Shown here: one piece after another, positions 42,708 to 52,813 of the stretch
Layout of the letters: each line of letters starts with the position of its first letter
Numbering within the stretch: position 1 is the stretch's first letter
Assembly (NCBI GenBank): GCA_025362735.1
Contig: JANYFL010000005.1
Coordinates: 1 to 64,000 of the forward strand
Length of the DNA: 64,000 bases
Source: Betaproteobacteria bacterium
GTDB taxonomy: Bacteria > Pseudomonadota > Gammaproteobacteria > Burkholderiales > Burkholderiaceae_D
Direction of reading: 5' to 3'
Position numbers and translations under genes: made by a program
Notes under the pieces: generated by a model
Database searches by the model: none
Told to the model about the DNA's origin: nothing
What the model saw: the letters and a program-made list of their open reading frames with translations, nothing else

Positions 42708-43421
42708 CTAATTCGTCAAGATGTCCGCGCCACGCGGCGGTGTGAACTTGAAGGCATCGGCCGCAATGACGGGATTGCGTTCGAGCTTGCTGAAATTCAG
42801 CAGCGTGATTTGTCCCAGTACGTCGTGCAATTCCATCGCGGCCAGCTCACCATTGCCACCTTTGCGAAAGCCGATGCGAATGCGTTCAAAATTGCTGTCC
42901 TTGGACTTGGGCCGTGCTTCCAGCCATTCCAGATCGTCCTGACTACCGTCTTCTTTCAGCGTGAATTGCTTGTCGAGATCAGCATTGCCGAACAGTACGG
43001 CAGCGGGCGTTGAACCCAACGCATCGGTCAGCTTCTTGGTCGTTACCTGGTTCAGGTCTTTGTCATACATCACCAGATTTTCACCGTCGGCCACCAACAC
43101 TTGCTCATAAGGCTTGAGGTAGGTCCAGCGAAATTTACCGGGACGCGCAAAAACAAAGGTACCCGTATTCGGCGTTGAGGCTTTTTTGGTGCGCGAAATC
43201 ACGCGCTGTGTGAACTCACCGCTGGCGACTTTGGTGGTTGCAGAAAAGGCACGCAATTGATCAATCGCGCCAGCCTCGGCCACCTCGCTGATCATGCAGG
43301 CGGAAGAAAGGACGATCAGTGAGGAGATAAGGGAGAAATTCATGAGGGAAACCAGCGAGATGAATGAATGGGTCAGCAAGCGAACTAGCAGGTTTGAGAA
43401 CCACATACGAAAAAGATTCAT
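42708..43421 (-). CDS. lolA: Outer-membrane lipoprotein carrier LolA
   Basis: 237 residues from 43421; ATG 43343 would give a more usual signal peptide (MNFSLISSLIVLSSACMISE) and 211 residues, close to normal LolA length, so it may be the real start. Mature part: ASGEFTQRVISRTKK, GTFVFARPGKFRWTYLKPYE, QVLVADGENLVMYDKDLNQV, a typical LolA barrel start. It carries lipoproteins through the periplasm from LolCDE to LolB. In many Burkholderiales it sits next to ftsK; here 3.3 kb of other DNA intervenes. Confidence 0.92.
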   Translation of the reverse strand: MNLFRMWFSNLLVRLLTHSFISLVSLMNFSLISSLIVLSSACMISEVAEAGAIDQLRAFSATTKVASGEFTQRVISRTKKASTPNTGTFVFARPGKFRWTYLKPYEQVLVADGENLVMYDKDLNQVTTKKLTDALGSTPAAVLFGNADLDKQFTLKEDGSQDDLEWLEARPKSKDSNFERIRIGFRKGGNGELAAMELHDVLGQITLLNFSKLERNPVIAADAFKFTPPRGADILTN

Positions 43422-43470
43422 CTTAAAAAAGTTTTGTTACCAAATTACTCATGAACTAGATTTCTCGTGA

Positions 43471-43626
43471 TCAATCCGGCGCCTTGGCATCCTCAATCAG
43501 CGATGGCTCCGCCTCTTCGGGTTTCACATCACCCGCTTCTGCCTTGCGCAATTTCTTTTCTTCGTTTTTCTGTTTTTTTGCAAGATCACGCTGACGCTTC
43601 GCAAACGCATAGTTGGTTTTTGCCAT
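43471..43626 (-). CDS. Small conserved lysine-rich protein
   Basis: 51 residues from ATG 43626, with AAGGAG upstream: MAKTNYAFAKRQRDLAKKQK then NEEKKLRKAEAG. Charged helical, no membrane segment. Small proteins beginning MAKTNYxFxKRQRDLAKK are widespread in betaproteobacteria; role unknown. The strong ribosome site and conserved start support it. Confidence 0.75.
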   Translation of the reverse strand: MAKTNYAFAKRQRDLAKKQKNEEKKLRKAEAGDVKPEEAEPSLIEDAKAPD

Positions 43627-43825
43627 TCGACATCTCCTTGATTCGGTGAGGACAGGCGAACAGGGTAAAGCATTTCGGGGGAGGCCGCTTTGGGGAGGAT
43701 GCCGGATGCAATAAACAGAGGGCATTGCATCGCTACTCCGTAATACTTATCCGGTGCAATGCCCTAAATTATTGTGAAATAGAAAAAACGCCTAAGATTT
43801 CAAACGCCTGAAACTTTGGCACGCT

Positions 43826-44497
43826 CTATTGTGAAGGTGGCGGCTGTCCATACAGAGGGGAACGTGGGCCAGACAGCACGCCGTTGTAATGGGGAGCCCC
43901 AAGCATACGTTGATCCGCGATTGCGGCATAGTTCAAGCTTGCATCGAAGGCTGTGCCAATCACCTGCTGCACGACTGCCGTTACAAGCAAGCCAACAAGT
44001 CCCCCTTGTGATTGCTGACTTTGTTCGGCAGAGGTAGCGAATGCCTTGCCTTGCCAAAGTAAAGTTCCATCGCGCAAATCAATAATGCGCCCTTCGACAT
44101 CGACGCGGGTTTCACTTGCCAAGACTTGGTAGCTCGTACCGTACTTCGTAACTTTTAAGTAAACAGCGGCGTCCGCGCCGAAAAACTCGCGTAGTTTTGG
44201 GTAGGGAATGTCTTGAGCTTCATTGGCCGTATTCACCCCATTTTGCTTGAAGGTCTCATCGACCAATGTAACGGGCAAAACGTAGTAGCCGGCCTCCGAC
44301 AGTGGCAGCGTGGCATGTGCCCATACACCCGGAGTCGCTTTAATGTCGGGCGACTCATTTATCGGAGGCATCACCAACAAAGTCGTCGGTTTGGCTTTCA
44401 TGAATGCGGAATAGTCGTAGGCCGGGGCCTTGGTAGCACATCCACCCAAAAACACGAGGGCCAGCACCGCTGCACAAAATACAAGTTGTCGGTTCAT
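43826..44497 (-). CDS. DUF799 (GNA1162-like) lipoprotein
   Basis: 223 residues, lipobox FLGGC at Cys20. DUF799 features: TTLLVMPPINESPDIKATPG, PLSEAGYYVLPVTLVDETFK, FFGADAAVYLKVTKYGTSYQ. GNA1162 of Neisseria is the known relative and is outer-membrane associated. It overlaps the preceding gene by 4 bases (ATGA), so it is the last gene of the CsgG-DUF4810-DUF799 operon, thought to form an envelope or secretion-related complex. Confidence 0.9.
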   Translation of the reverse strand: MNRQLVFCAAVLALVFLGGCATKAPAYDYSAFMKAKPTTLLVMPPINESPDIKATPGVWAHATLPLSEAGYYVLPVTLVDETFKQNGVNTANEAQDIPYPKLREFFGADAAVYLKVTKYGTSYQVLASETRVDVEGRIIDLRDGTLLWQGKAFATSAEQSQQSQGGLVGLLVTAVVQQVIGTAFDASLNYAAIADQRMLGAPHYNGVLSGPRSPLYGQPPPSQ

Positions 44498-44883
44498 ATC
44501 GGGTTCCCCTCACTCGCGATGGTTTTTGGCTTTTCCAATCGCTTGAGAAGTTGTCCCATGTAAGGGGCCGACTCAGGGAACGCTTCTTTCTCTGCCTCCC
44601 ATAATTGCCGTGCCTGGTCAGCATCTCCAACGGACAGCTTTAGCATTCCAAGATGGGCCCGAAAACCGGGTGGAAGTGCCGCACCTTTACCCCTAACCTT
44701 CTCGGCATGCGCCTCGAGTGCCTGTATTTGTTCTGCCGTATTAACGCCATCATGCTGAAGGACATCGTACTGCTGCCGCGGGAATGCACCCCACATATAG
44801 ATTGGCTTAGGTTGGTGTGCGCACCCCGCAAGTACCGAAAGGACGCCAGCCAGCAATATTCCATGCAGACATCGAGTGCTCAT
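44494..44883 (-). CDS. DUF4810 lipoprotein
   Basis: 129 residues from ATG 44883; lipobox VLAGC. Mature start AHQPKPIYMWGAFPRQQYDV then LPPGFRAHLGMLKLSVGDAD is the DUF4810 signature. The ATG overlaps the stop of the CsgG gene (44883), and its own stop overlaps the DUF799 start, so all three are translationally coupled. Confidence 0.88.
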   Translation of the reverse strand: MSTRCLHGILLAGVLSVLAGCAHQPKPIYMWGAFPRQQYDVLQHDGVNTAEQIQALEAHAEKVRGKGAALPPGFRAHLGMLKLSVGDADQARQLWEAEKEAFPESAPYMGQLLKRLEKPKTIASEGNPI

Positions 44884-45560
44884 CAGCGACGTCCTTCCTG
44901 GCCCCATTGACCGGCGTCCTTAGCCGCGGCCAGATTGTCAACTGCCTCGCGCATGGCCAAATCGAGAACCTTGCCATTGAGTGTCGCGTCGTAACTCGCG
45001 GTGCCGCCAAAGCCGAGTACCTCACGGTTGGATAATTCATATTCGCCAGCACCCCGCGCCGAAAACACAACCTCGGAAGTCAGGTTATTAACGATATTCA
45101 AAGTAATTTTTGCATACGCAATTTGCGTTTTACCCCGACCAAGGATGCCGTAGAGTTCATGGTCACCGACCTCTTTCCTTCCGAACTCCGAGATATCACC
45201 GGTGACCACATAGGAAGCTCCACGCAATGTCTGAGTAACACCTTGGAGCTTAGCTTCCTGCGCTGACTCTGCCATGTTGTCTCGGTCAAGCACTGAAAAG
45301 CGCTGAGACTGTTGCAGATGAGCGATAAGTGTTGTCTTGGCCTGACTGCCCAAGCGGTCAACCCCATCCGAAAAAACACCCCGCATAAAACCAGAGCGAT
45401 TGTCGAATTTTCCGACGGAGATTGGAATACGGATACCAGTGTAAGGTGCGGCGGCGGCTTGTACCTTAGCTACTTGTAATGTGCGCGAACTCTCAGTTGC
45501 ACAGCCAACCAGCCCGAACACAGTCACCAACGCTGCGCAGGCAGCGAAACGTAGTTGCAT
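44883..45560 (-). CDS. CsgG/HfaB-family lipoprotein
   Basis: 225 residues, lipobox GLVGC at about Cys20. CsgG core: IPISVGKFDNRSGFMRGVFS, QAKTTLIAHLQQSQRFSVLD, YVVTGDISEFGR, AYAKITLNIVNNLTSEVVFS. CsgG proteins form nonameric outer-membrane pores for curli subunits, but no csgA/B/E/F is present; with DUF4810 and DUF799 it forms the separate, widespread three-lipoprotein operon whose cargo is unknown. Confidence 0.9.
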   Translation of the reverse strand: MQLRFAACAALVTVFGLVGCATESSRTLQVAKVQAAAAPYTGIRIPISVGKFDNRSGFMRGVFSDGVDRLGSQAKTTLIAHLQQSQRFSVLDRDNMAESAQEAKLQGVTQTLRGASYVVTGDISEFGRKEVGDHELYGILGRGKTQIAYAKITLNIVNNLTSEVVFSARGAGEYELSNREVLGFGGTASYDATLNGKVLDLAMREAVDNLAAAKDAGQWGQEGRR

Positions 45561-45811
45561 GAGATCTCCCTGAAGAAAACGTATCTGTCAAATTGGCTTG
45601 GACGAAGACCAAGCCATAACGCAGACTTGAATTAAGTTTACACCATGTAGTTTATGACACGCCTTAGCGCATATGGTCCTGCACTACCGCCCACGCATCA
45701 ATGTGGAATGAGCGTTTGCGACGCACCGGTCTTATCACTTCACGCAATCCGTCGATTCGGGTCAGCAGCAAACAGCTGTTGCGTTCGAGCAGTAGGCGGC
45801 TTTTTTGCAGG

Positions 45812-46148
45812 CGTATCGAAGGGGGCTCGCGAGCCAGTGTACATAGTGCTGCGATGACTCATCCTTCGATACGGTCGATAAAGCTGACCTACTCAGGACG
45901 AACGGTATTTTTGGCACGGCGGAAAGAAAGAGGAAACGGGATACTGCTGTATGCGTACCAGCGCCTTACCTGCCCTCTACTGCGCCATGCAGTCGGCGCA
46001 ACAGACGGGGATGTCGGGCATCGGTGTTTGAGCGTAGCGAGTTTCCGATGTCCGCCGTCTGTTGTGTCGAATGCGTGGGAACCCGAAGGGCGCTGTAGCG
46101 GGCGCGACTTTCTTGGCTTACTTTCTTTGGCAAGACAAAGAAAGTAAG
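45812..46148. repeat. Interspersed repeat tract with hairpins
   Basis: 45561-46178 has no gene. It contains an 11-bp inverted repeat CGTATCGAAGG (45812-45822)/CCTTCGATACG (45863-45873) around the palindrome GGCTCGCGAGCC, a CTTCGATACG ... CTCAGGACGAACGG unit (45863-45906) and, at 46117-46148, the 13-bp perfect hairpin CTTACTTTCTTTG/CAAAGAAAGTAAG followed by GCCGCCGGGCAACCCCCGGC. The last two resemble dispersed repeats common in betaproteobacterial genomes. Confidence 0.75.
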
Positions 46149-46178
46149 TTGCCGCCGGGCAACCCCCGGCTCGGCGTT

Positions 46179-46643
46179 TTAATCAGCGTGAGAACCTTCC
46201 TTCAACTTTATGAGAGCGCCTTCCGGAATTGCTGCAAGGTCGTATATAAAACCTTGCCAACCGGCTCGTTTAGCTGCAACAGAAAGTGGCATTCTTGGGA
46301 CAAAGAGAGCTTCGTTTTGGAAATCAGTAGGGAGATAAAAGATGGAAAAACCACCTGGCGCTTTCAATACGAGAAAGAGCGGAAAATAAATTACTGAATC
46401 CATACGCTCTTTTTGTGGCCCCCAAGCGGCACCAAGAACTTTCTTTGGGAGTGGGGAAAGTTTCTTAACACTGGCCGCTTTTACTTGCGCCAAGTAGCCA
46501 CAGAAATCGCAGATGAGATCGGCACATTTAAAATTGGTTGGAAGACGTTTGAGTGTTGCGGCTCTCTTGCACTTTGGGCAAACGCAGAACTTAGCAACCA
46601 GTTGCTCTCCCCAAGCTCCAAGTTCTTGCTTCGACGTGGCCAT
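46179..46643 (-). CDS. Orphan DpnI-like nuclease domain protein
   Basis: 154 residues. Zinc knuckle C22/C25 (VCPKCKR) and C45/C48 (CDFCG), with D42 three residues before C45 and a QVK (Q53, K55) 11 residues after D42. DpnI has the same order and spacing, with D53 before its second CxxC and E64-x-K66, and the same end pattern: ALFVPRMPLSVAAKRAGWQG then FIYDLAAIPEG against its TARRAGWIGCNIDLSQVP. The DpnI C-terminal winged helix that reads methylated GATC is missing. The Glu to Gln change also occurs in active PD-(D/E)xK enzymes. No methylase lies nearby. It may be a nuclease for modified DNA or another substrate. Confidence 0.75.
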   Translation of the reverse strand: MATSKQELGAWGEQLVAKFCVCPKCKRAATLKRLPTNFKCADLICDFCGYLAQVKAASVKKLSPLPKKVLGAAWGPQKERMDSVIYFPLFLVLKAPGGFSIFYLPTDFQNEALFVPRMPLSVAAKRAGWQGFIYDLAAIPEGALIKLKEGSHAD

Positions 46644-46679
46644 TTAGCGCCTTAAATAGTGCGACAGGCAGGTATCCGA

Positions 46680-49025
46680 TTACTCATCTCGCCTCGGCAC
46701 CAAAATCTCCCGATTCCCACTCCCACTCATCGCCGACACCAATCCCGACTGCTCCATCTGTTCCAGCAACCGCGCTGCCCGGTTGTAGCCAATTCGCAAA
46801 TGCCGCTGCACCAGCGAGATTGAAGCGCGTTTGTTCTTGAGCACAATCTCGACGGCCTGGTCATACATGGGGTCGGCCTCGCCGCTCGGTGATCCGCTGG
46901 CGCCTTCGCCATCGCCCTCTTCATCGACCCCGCCTTCGAGTATGCCTTCGATATAGTTGGGGCCGCCTTGGGCTTCGGTTTGTTTTTTCAGATGTTCGAC
47001 CACGGCGTGCACTTCTTCATCGGCGACGAAAGCGCCATGGACGCGCACTGGCAGGCCGGACCCCGGTGGCAGATAGAGCATGTCGCCCATGCCCAACAGG
47101 GCTTCGGCGCCCTGCTGGTCGAGGATGGTGCGACTGTCAATTTTGCTGGAGACCTGGAAAGCGATACGCGTCGGAATGTTGGCCTTGATCAGGCCGGTGA
47201 TGACATCGACGCTGGGCCGTTGCGTCGCCAGTATCAGATGGATGCCCGCGGCGCGCGCCTTCTGCGCAATGCGCGCGATCAATTCTTCGACCTTCTTGCC
47301 GACGACCATCATCAAGTCGGCCAGTTCATCAATCACGATGACGATAGTGGGCAGCTTGTCGAGTGGCTCGGGCGCATCGGGTGTGAGGCTGAAGGGATTT
47401 GGAATTTTTTCTTCGCGCTTGGCCGCTTCGGCAATCTTGTTGTTGTAGCCACCGAGGTTGCGCACGCCGAGCTTGCTCATCAACTTGTAGCGCCGCTCCA
47501 TTTCGGCCACGGCCCAGTTCAGCGCGTGACCGGCTTGACGCATGTCGGTAACGACCGGCGCCAGCAGATGCGGGATGCCTTCATAGATGCTGAGTTCGAG
47601 CATCTTGGGGTCGATCATGATCAGCCGCACATGGCTGGGCTCGGACTTGTAGAGCAGCGACAGAATCATCGCGTTGATACCGACCGATTTGCCCGAACCG
47701 GTGGTGCCCGCAACCAGCAGATGCGGCATGCGCGCGAGGTCGGCCACCACAGGGCGGCCTGCGATGTCCTTGCCGAGCGCCATTGTGAGCGGCGATGCGC
47801 TTTCGCCATACACCTGCGAGCCGAGAATCTCGGACAGGCGCACGGCCTGACGTTTGGGGTTGGGCAACTCCAGACCCATTGTGGTTTTGCCGGGTATGGT
47901 TTCAACCACGCGGATGCTGGTGAGCGACAATGCGCGCGCCAGGTCTTTGGCCAGATTGACGATCTGGCTGCCCTTCACACCAACCGCCGGTTCAATTTCG
48001 TAGCGCGTGATGACCGGACCGGGATAAGCGGCCATGACCTGCACCTCGACACCGAAGTCCTTGAGTTTCTTTTCAATCAGGCGCGAAGTGAATTCCAGGG
48101 TTTCGGGGCTGACGGTTTCCTGCATCACCGGCGGCGGGGCCAGCAGGGAAATGGGCGGCAGATCGGACTCTGGCATGTCGGCAAACAGTGGCACCTGCTT
48201 TTCTTTCACGGCGCGTGCGGACTGCGGCACCATCACCATCTGTTCTTCGATGTGGATTGGCGGGGCTTCTTCGGCACGGGTGCGTTCCTGACCTACCGCT
48301 TCTTCGCGCTGTATTGCGGCAGCGGCTCCAGCCTGTCGGTCCTCTTGAGCTTCACGGCGGCGCTTGAAATAACCCAGACACCATTCGATACCGGTGCCGA
48401 CACGTTCGGCAATCGTCAGCCAGGACATGCCGGTGAATAGACTCAGGCCTGCGGCAAATACACTGAACAAGGCGAGACGTGCGCCGGTTCCACCGAAGGC
48501 CTCGACCAGCGCCTTGCCAATGGTTTCGCCCAGCACACCGCCGGGTTTGTAGGGCAGATTAACGCCGACGCTACGCAAATGTTCAAGCCCCATGCTGGCG
48601 ATGAGGATCAACAGGAAACCGATGAAATGAACCCAAACCGGCTCGGGGTCGGCTTCGGGCTGATAGGGCGCGGTCTGCTGCTGCAAGTGATGACGAATCA
48701 GCTCCTTGTAACCCAGCGCAACCCGGCTTAACAGCAGAACAATCCACCACCAGGCCGAGAGGCCGAAGACATAGAGCAGTAAATCGGCCAGCCATGCACC
48801 AAAACGGCCGCCGCGATTACCGAGTACATCGACCACAGCGTTATGCGACCAACCCGGATCGGTCTTGTGATATGTCGCCAGAATCAGGAAGAGATACACC
48901 GCCAATGCCGCGAACAAGAGCCAGCGCGCTTCACGCAGCAAACGCTGGGAACGGGGCGTGCTGCGGGGTGCACTACGGGGTGTTTTGCCTGCCAGGGATG
49001 AAGCGGAAGAAATCGTTTTTGCCAT
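46680..49025 (-). CDS. ftsK: DNA translocase FtsK
   Basis: 781 residues from ATG 49025; the frame opens further to 49088. N-terminal four-helix membrane domain (about 25-190), an acidic linker, then the motor: Walker [13 protein letters not shown], Walker [32 protein letters not shown], and a C-terminal gamma domain ([33 protein letters not shown]) that reads KOPS. It pumps DNA at the septum and activates XerCD. Divergent from trxB. Confidence 0.96.
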   Translation of the reverse strand: MAKTISSASSLAGKTPRSAPRSTPRSQRLLREARWLLFAALAVYLFLILATYHKTDPGWSHNAVVDVLGNRGGRFGAWLADLLLYVFGLSAWWWIVLLLSRVALGYKELIRHHLQQQTAPYQPEADPEPVWVHFIGFLLILIASMGLEHLRSVGVNLPYKPGGVLGETIGKALVEAFGGTGARLALFSVFAAGLSLFTGMSWLTIAERVGTGIEWCLGYFKRRREAQEDRQAGAAAAIQREEAVGQERTRAEEAPPIHIEEQMVMVPQSARAVKEKQVPLFADMPESDLPPISLLAPPPVMQETVSPETLEFTSRLIEKKLKDFGVEVQVMAAYPGPVITRYEIEPAVGVKGSQIVNLAKDLARALSLTSIRVVETIPGKTTMGLELPNPKRQAVRLSEILGSQVYGESASPLTMALGKDIAGRPVVADLARMPHLLVAGTTGSGKSVGINAMILSLLYKSEPSHVRLIMIDPKMLELSIYEGIPHLLAPVVTDMRQAGHALNWAVAEMERRYKLMSKLGVRNLGGYNNKIAEAAKREEKIPNPFSLTPDAPEPLDKLPTIVIVIDELADLMMVVGKKVEELIARIAQKARAAGIHLILATQRPSVDVITGLIKANIPTRIAFQVSSKIDSRTILDQQGAEALLGMGDMLYLPPGSGLPVRVHGAFVADEEVHAVVEHLKKQTEAQGGPNYIEGILEGGVDEEGDGEGASGSPSGEADPMYDQAVEIVLKNKRASISLVQRHLRIGYNRAARLLEQMEQSGLVSAMSGSGNREILVPRRDE

Positions 49026-49046
49026 GGGGGCATTATATCGGCCTGA

Positions 49047-50144
<1,098 letters not shown>

Positions 50145-50151
50145 GCCTGAA

Positions 50152-50249
50152 CCCCTTCCCCCTCTGGGGGCGAAGCGGGGTTGCGAAGGGTAATGCCCTT
50201 CGCCGCTGAGCGCAAGCGTCTCCGACGCGCAGCAGTGAGGTTGGAATGG
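50152..50249 (+). repeat. 98-base palindromic repeat element between trxB and smr
   Basis: Second copy of the element inside mfd, opposite orientation relative to the window. Its arms CGAAGGG/CCCTTCG and the flanking CGCTGAGCGCAAGCG block match the mfd copy with paired changes. Starts eight bases past the trxB stop, ends 24 bases before the smr start. Confidence 0.85.
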
Positions 50250-50273
50250 GGGCCACCACGAATCATTACTCTC

Positions 50274-50927
50274 ATGTCCAAGCCCCCACAAAAACTCACC
50301 AGCCTGTCCGACCTCAAAGCCGTCAGCGCCGAACTCAAGCGCAACGCTGAAGAACGCGCGCTTCGTGATCGCGAAGCGGCTTTGGCTGCAGCACAAGCCG
50401 AACGGGAAGCCAACCTGTTTCGCCTGAGTATTGGCGAAGTACAGCCCCTCAAAACCAAAGTCCGTGTGCAGCACCCAGTCGTGCCGCCCGAACCCATTGC
50501 GCATCAGCATCTGCGTGATGAACAGGCCGCCCTGGCCGAATCTCTATCCGATGAATTCGATGCGATGTCTTTACTCGATACTGACGACACGCTTTCCTGG
50601 CGGCGCGACGGCATCGGCCCGGATATTGTTCGCAAACTGCGGCGTGGTCATTGGGTGATTCAGGCGCAGCTTGATCTGCATGGTGCGCGACGTGAAGAAG
50701 CGCGCGAACAACTCGCCGAGTTTCTGCGCACTAGCGTCAAACGCGGCCTGCGTTGTGTGCGCGTGATTCACGGCAAAGGACTGGGCTCGATCGACAAACA
50801 ACCTGTGCTTAAAGGCAAGGTGCGCAATTGGTTGGTGCAAAAAGACGAGGTACTCGCCTTTTGCCAGGCCCGTGCCCAGGATGGGGGAAGCGGTGCGCTG
50901 TTGGTGCTACTACGTCCCCAAACTTAG
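50274..50927 (+). CDS. Smr-domain protein
   Basis: 217 residues from ATG 50274; the longer frame from 50181 would read through the repeat element. The C-terminal Smr domain shows QLDLHGARREEAREQLAEFL and CVRVIHGKGLGS, the LDLHG and GxGxxS motifs of MutS2-type Smr nuclease domains. The N-terminal 90 residues are a charged helix. Possibly a structure-specific nuclease. Confidence 0.88.
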   Translation: MSKPPQKLTSLSDLKAVSAELKRNAEERALRDREAALAAAQAEREANLFRLSIGEVQPLKTKVRVQHPVVPPEPIAHQHLRDEQAALAESLSDEFDAMSLLDTDDTLSWRRDGIGPDIVRKLRRGHWVIQAQLDLHGARREEAREQLAEFLRTSVKRGLRCVRVIHGKGLGSIDKQPVLKGKVRNWLVQKDEVLAFCQARAQDGGSGALLVLLRPQT

Positions 50928-51181
50928 AATCGATGATGCAACAGACGCATCGCCTGATAAGCGCAGCAAGGAATTCCTTCAGTGTCTCCTACAATATATT
51001 GAGGAATATAAGCTGAGTCATCATTTGTCAATCTCTTTTGTTAACAGCAATTTGGCTTGATTTATTGAGGTTTTTTGTTTCCCTATTTGCCATTCTTTGC
51101 TATATTGCCTCCTACAATAAAAATAAAAATGAAAACTTCAGTACATTTCAGTACGTAATTGCATGCAGGCTTGGAGGGGCA

Positions 51182-51613
51182 ATGCTGGCGAAAATTGGAC
51201 GCTTGTTGTCGGGTAACAAGCCCGAGTTTCAAAAATTTCAGGACGATACACCTGAATACAAACCCGCTCGCCCATTGCATGCGGGACAGGACACGGACCC
51301 TTTCCGCTCCAGTTTCTGGCAAGACTCTATCCACGAATGGCTGTACAAGCTGGATGAGAATCTGCGCCCGCTGGAACTGACCGAACGTTATCCCAGGATC
51401 ACGGCCAAGATCATGACGCACTGGTCGGAACAGGAATCACTGGAAAGCTATATGGATTCACTGGTGCATGACCGGCGCGGCGGGCGCCAGGGTTTTCCCG
51501 GTACCATTCCCTTGGAACTGGCTCGGCTCTATGATTTTGTGACGCATCGGGCCGGTCGGCCAAAAGCCGTTAAATCATCATCGCTCCATCTGGCCGCAAC
51601 CAATTGGAATTAG
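51182..51613 (+). CDS. Conserved hypothetical protein
   Basis: 143 residues from ATG 51182 with GGAGGGG upstream; the open frame extends back to 51038 through AT-rich, non-protein-like sequence. Hydrophilic, with FRSSFWQDSIHEWLYKLDEN and ERYPRITAKIMTHWSEQES. No known motif; compositional quality and the ribosome site support it. 50928-51181 is AT-rich and gene-free. Confidence 0.65.
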   Translation: MLAKIGRLLSGNKPEFQKFQDDTPEYKPARPLHAGQDTDPFRSSFWQDSIHEWLYKLDENLRPLELTERYPRITAKIMTHWSEQESLESYMDSLVHDRRGGRQGFPGTIPLELARLYDFVTHRAGRPKAVKSSSLHLAATNWN

Positions 51614-51851
51614 CTCCTTGACGGAGTAGCCCCTTCAAAAGACGGACATCCCTGTTCGCACAAGCTGGCACATTTTGTGCTGCTTCAAAACTAACTGAAG
51701 CAAGTCGATTGCAACCAGGTTCCAATAAAGTTCTGCACGATCCTGTGCAGAATCTTTTGTGGGGATGTCTGTGTCCAATTGACCTTCGCGCACGTTTTCC
51801 CCCTTTGATTTCGGACGACGCGCCGATATCGAAGCTCTTGAGGAAACCCGG

Positions 51852-52757
51852 ATGAATAAAATTGCCGTCATCGGTTTTGGTGAGGCCGGAAGTATTCTGG
51901 CAGAGGGTCTTGCTGCAAAGAATTTTCAGGTCAAGACCTGGGACATTCTGTTTACCCAACTTGTAGCGCAGACTGCTGGCAAACCATCTGGCGAAGCATT
52001 GAAATCTCTCGCCCTGCAAGTAAATGTTGAGCCAGCCAGCTCACTCGAAGCGGCTCTAGATCAAGTGAACGTGGTGTTCTCAGCCGTCACTGCAAGCGAA
52101 TCGGAGAATGTGGCACGAGACTGCGCCCGCTTTCTGAAAGCTCAGCAAATTTTCGTCGACATCAATTCGGTTTCACCAAGCACCAAGCAACGCAATCAAA
52201 AAGTGGTTGGGGTCAATGGTGCGCGTTATGTCGATGCGGCCGTGATGGCGCCTGTGCCACCGTATGGGATCGCGGTACCTATCTTGCTCGGCGGCAGCGC
52301 CGCGAAAGAAGTCAAACATCTATTCACTCCCGCAGGCATGCGCATGGATGTCGTGGCGAAGACCATCGGTCATGCGTCCGCCATCAAGATGTGCCGGAGC
52401 GTCATGATCAAGGGACTGGAAGCACTGACGATCGAATCAATGTATGCGGCGCGACATTATGGTGTGGAAGAAGCCGTGCTGGCATCGCTACACGAAAGCT
52501 TTCCCTCATTGGGCTGGGACAAGGAACTGCCCGAGTACCTGATCAGCCGGGTCGTCGTCCACGGCCATCGGCGTGCGGCCGAGATGCGTGAAGTCGCCAC
52601 AACAGTGCGTGAAGCGGGCATCGAACCCTTGATGTCGTCCGCGATTGCTGAACGGCAAGATCAACTCGCCGACATTGCGGCCAGCGGCAAGATTGGCTTT
52701 ACGACGATGAAGGAATTTTCCTGGCGCGAAGCCTTCGACACGATTGCAAAAGAATAA
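51852..52757 (+). CDS. NAD-binding beta-hydroxyacid-dehydrogenase-type protein (DUF1932)
   Basis: 301 residues. Rossmann start MNKIAVIGFGEAGSILAEGL, FVDINSVSPSTKQ, VDAAVMAPVPPYGIAVPILL, then the helix with the catalytic-type lysine IKMCRSVMIKGLEALTIESM, and a C-terminal DUF1932 helical domain. Similar to 6-phosphogluconate/3-hydroxyisobutyrate dehydrogenases. Substrate unknown. 51614-51851 shows no gene. Confidence 0.82.
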   Translation: MNKIAVIGFGEAGSILAEGLAAKNFQVKTWDILFTQLVAQTAGKPSGEALKSLALQVNVEPASSLEAALDQVNVVFSAVTASESENVARDCARFLKAQQIFVDINSVSPSTKQRNQKVVGVNGARYVDAAVMAPVPPYGIAVPILLGGSAAKEVKHLFTPAGMRMDVVAKTIGHASAIKMCRSVMIKGLEALTIESMYAARHYGVEEAVLASLHESFPSLGWDKELPEYLISRVVVHGHRRAAEMREVATTVREAGIEPLMSSAIAERQDQLADIAASGKIGFTTMKEFSWREAFDTIAKE

Positions 52758-52760
52758 CAA

Positions 52761-52798
52761 GACAAGTCGAGGCGCTTATCTTGTCGCCTCGACTTGTC
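52761..52798. terminator. Bidirectional hairpin between the dehydrogenase and leuA
   Basis: A 14-bp perfect stem GACAAGTCGAGGCG (52761-52774) and its complement (52785-52798) with a 10-nt loop, lying between two converging stops at 52757 and 52814. Confidence 0.75.
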
Positions 52799-52813
52799 CT
52801 GAGTTCTTAAACA

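Noticed and set aside
44883-45560. Curli secretion system
   Set aside because: Only the CsgG-family protein is present; partners are DUF4810 and DUF799 lipoproteins, not CsgA, B, E or F.
46968-48440. 490-codon open frame antisense to ftsK
   Set aside because: High-GC shadow of the FtsK gene; histidine- and arginine-rich with no domain, and ftsK is certain on the other strand.
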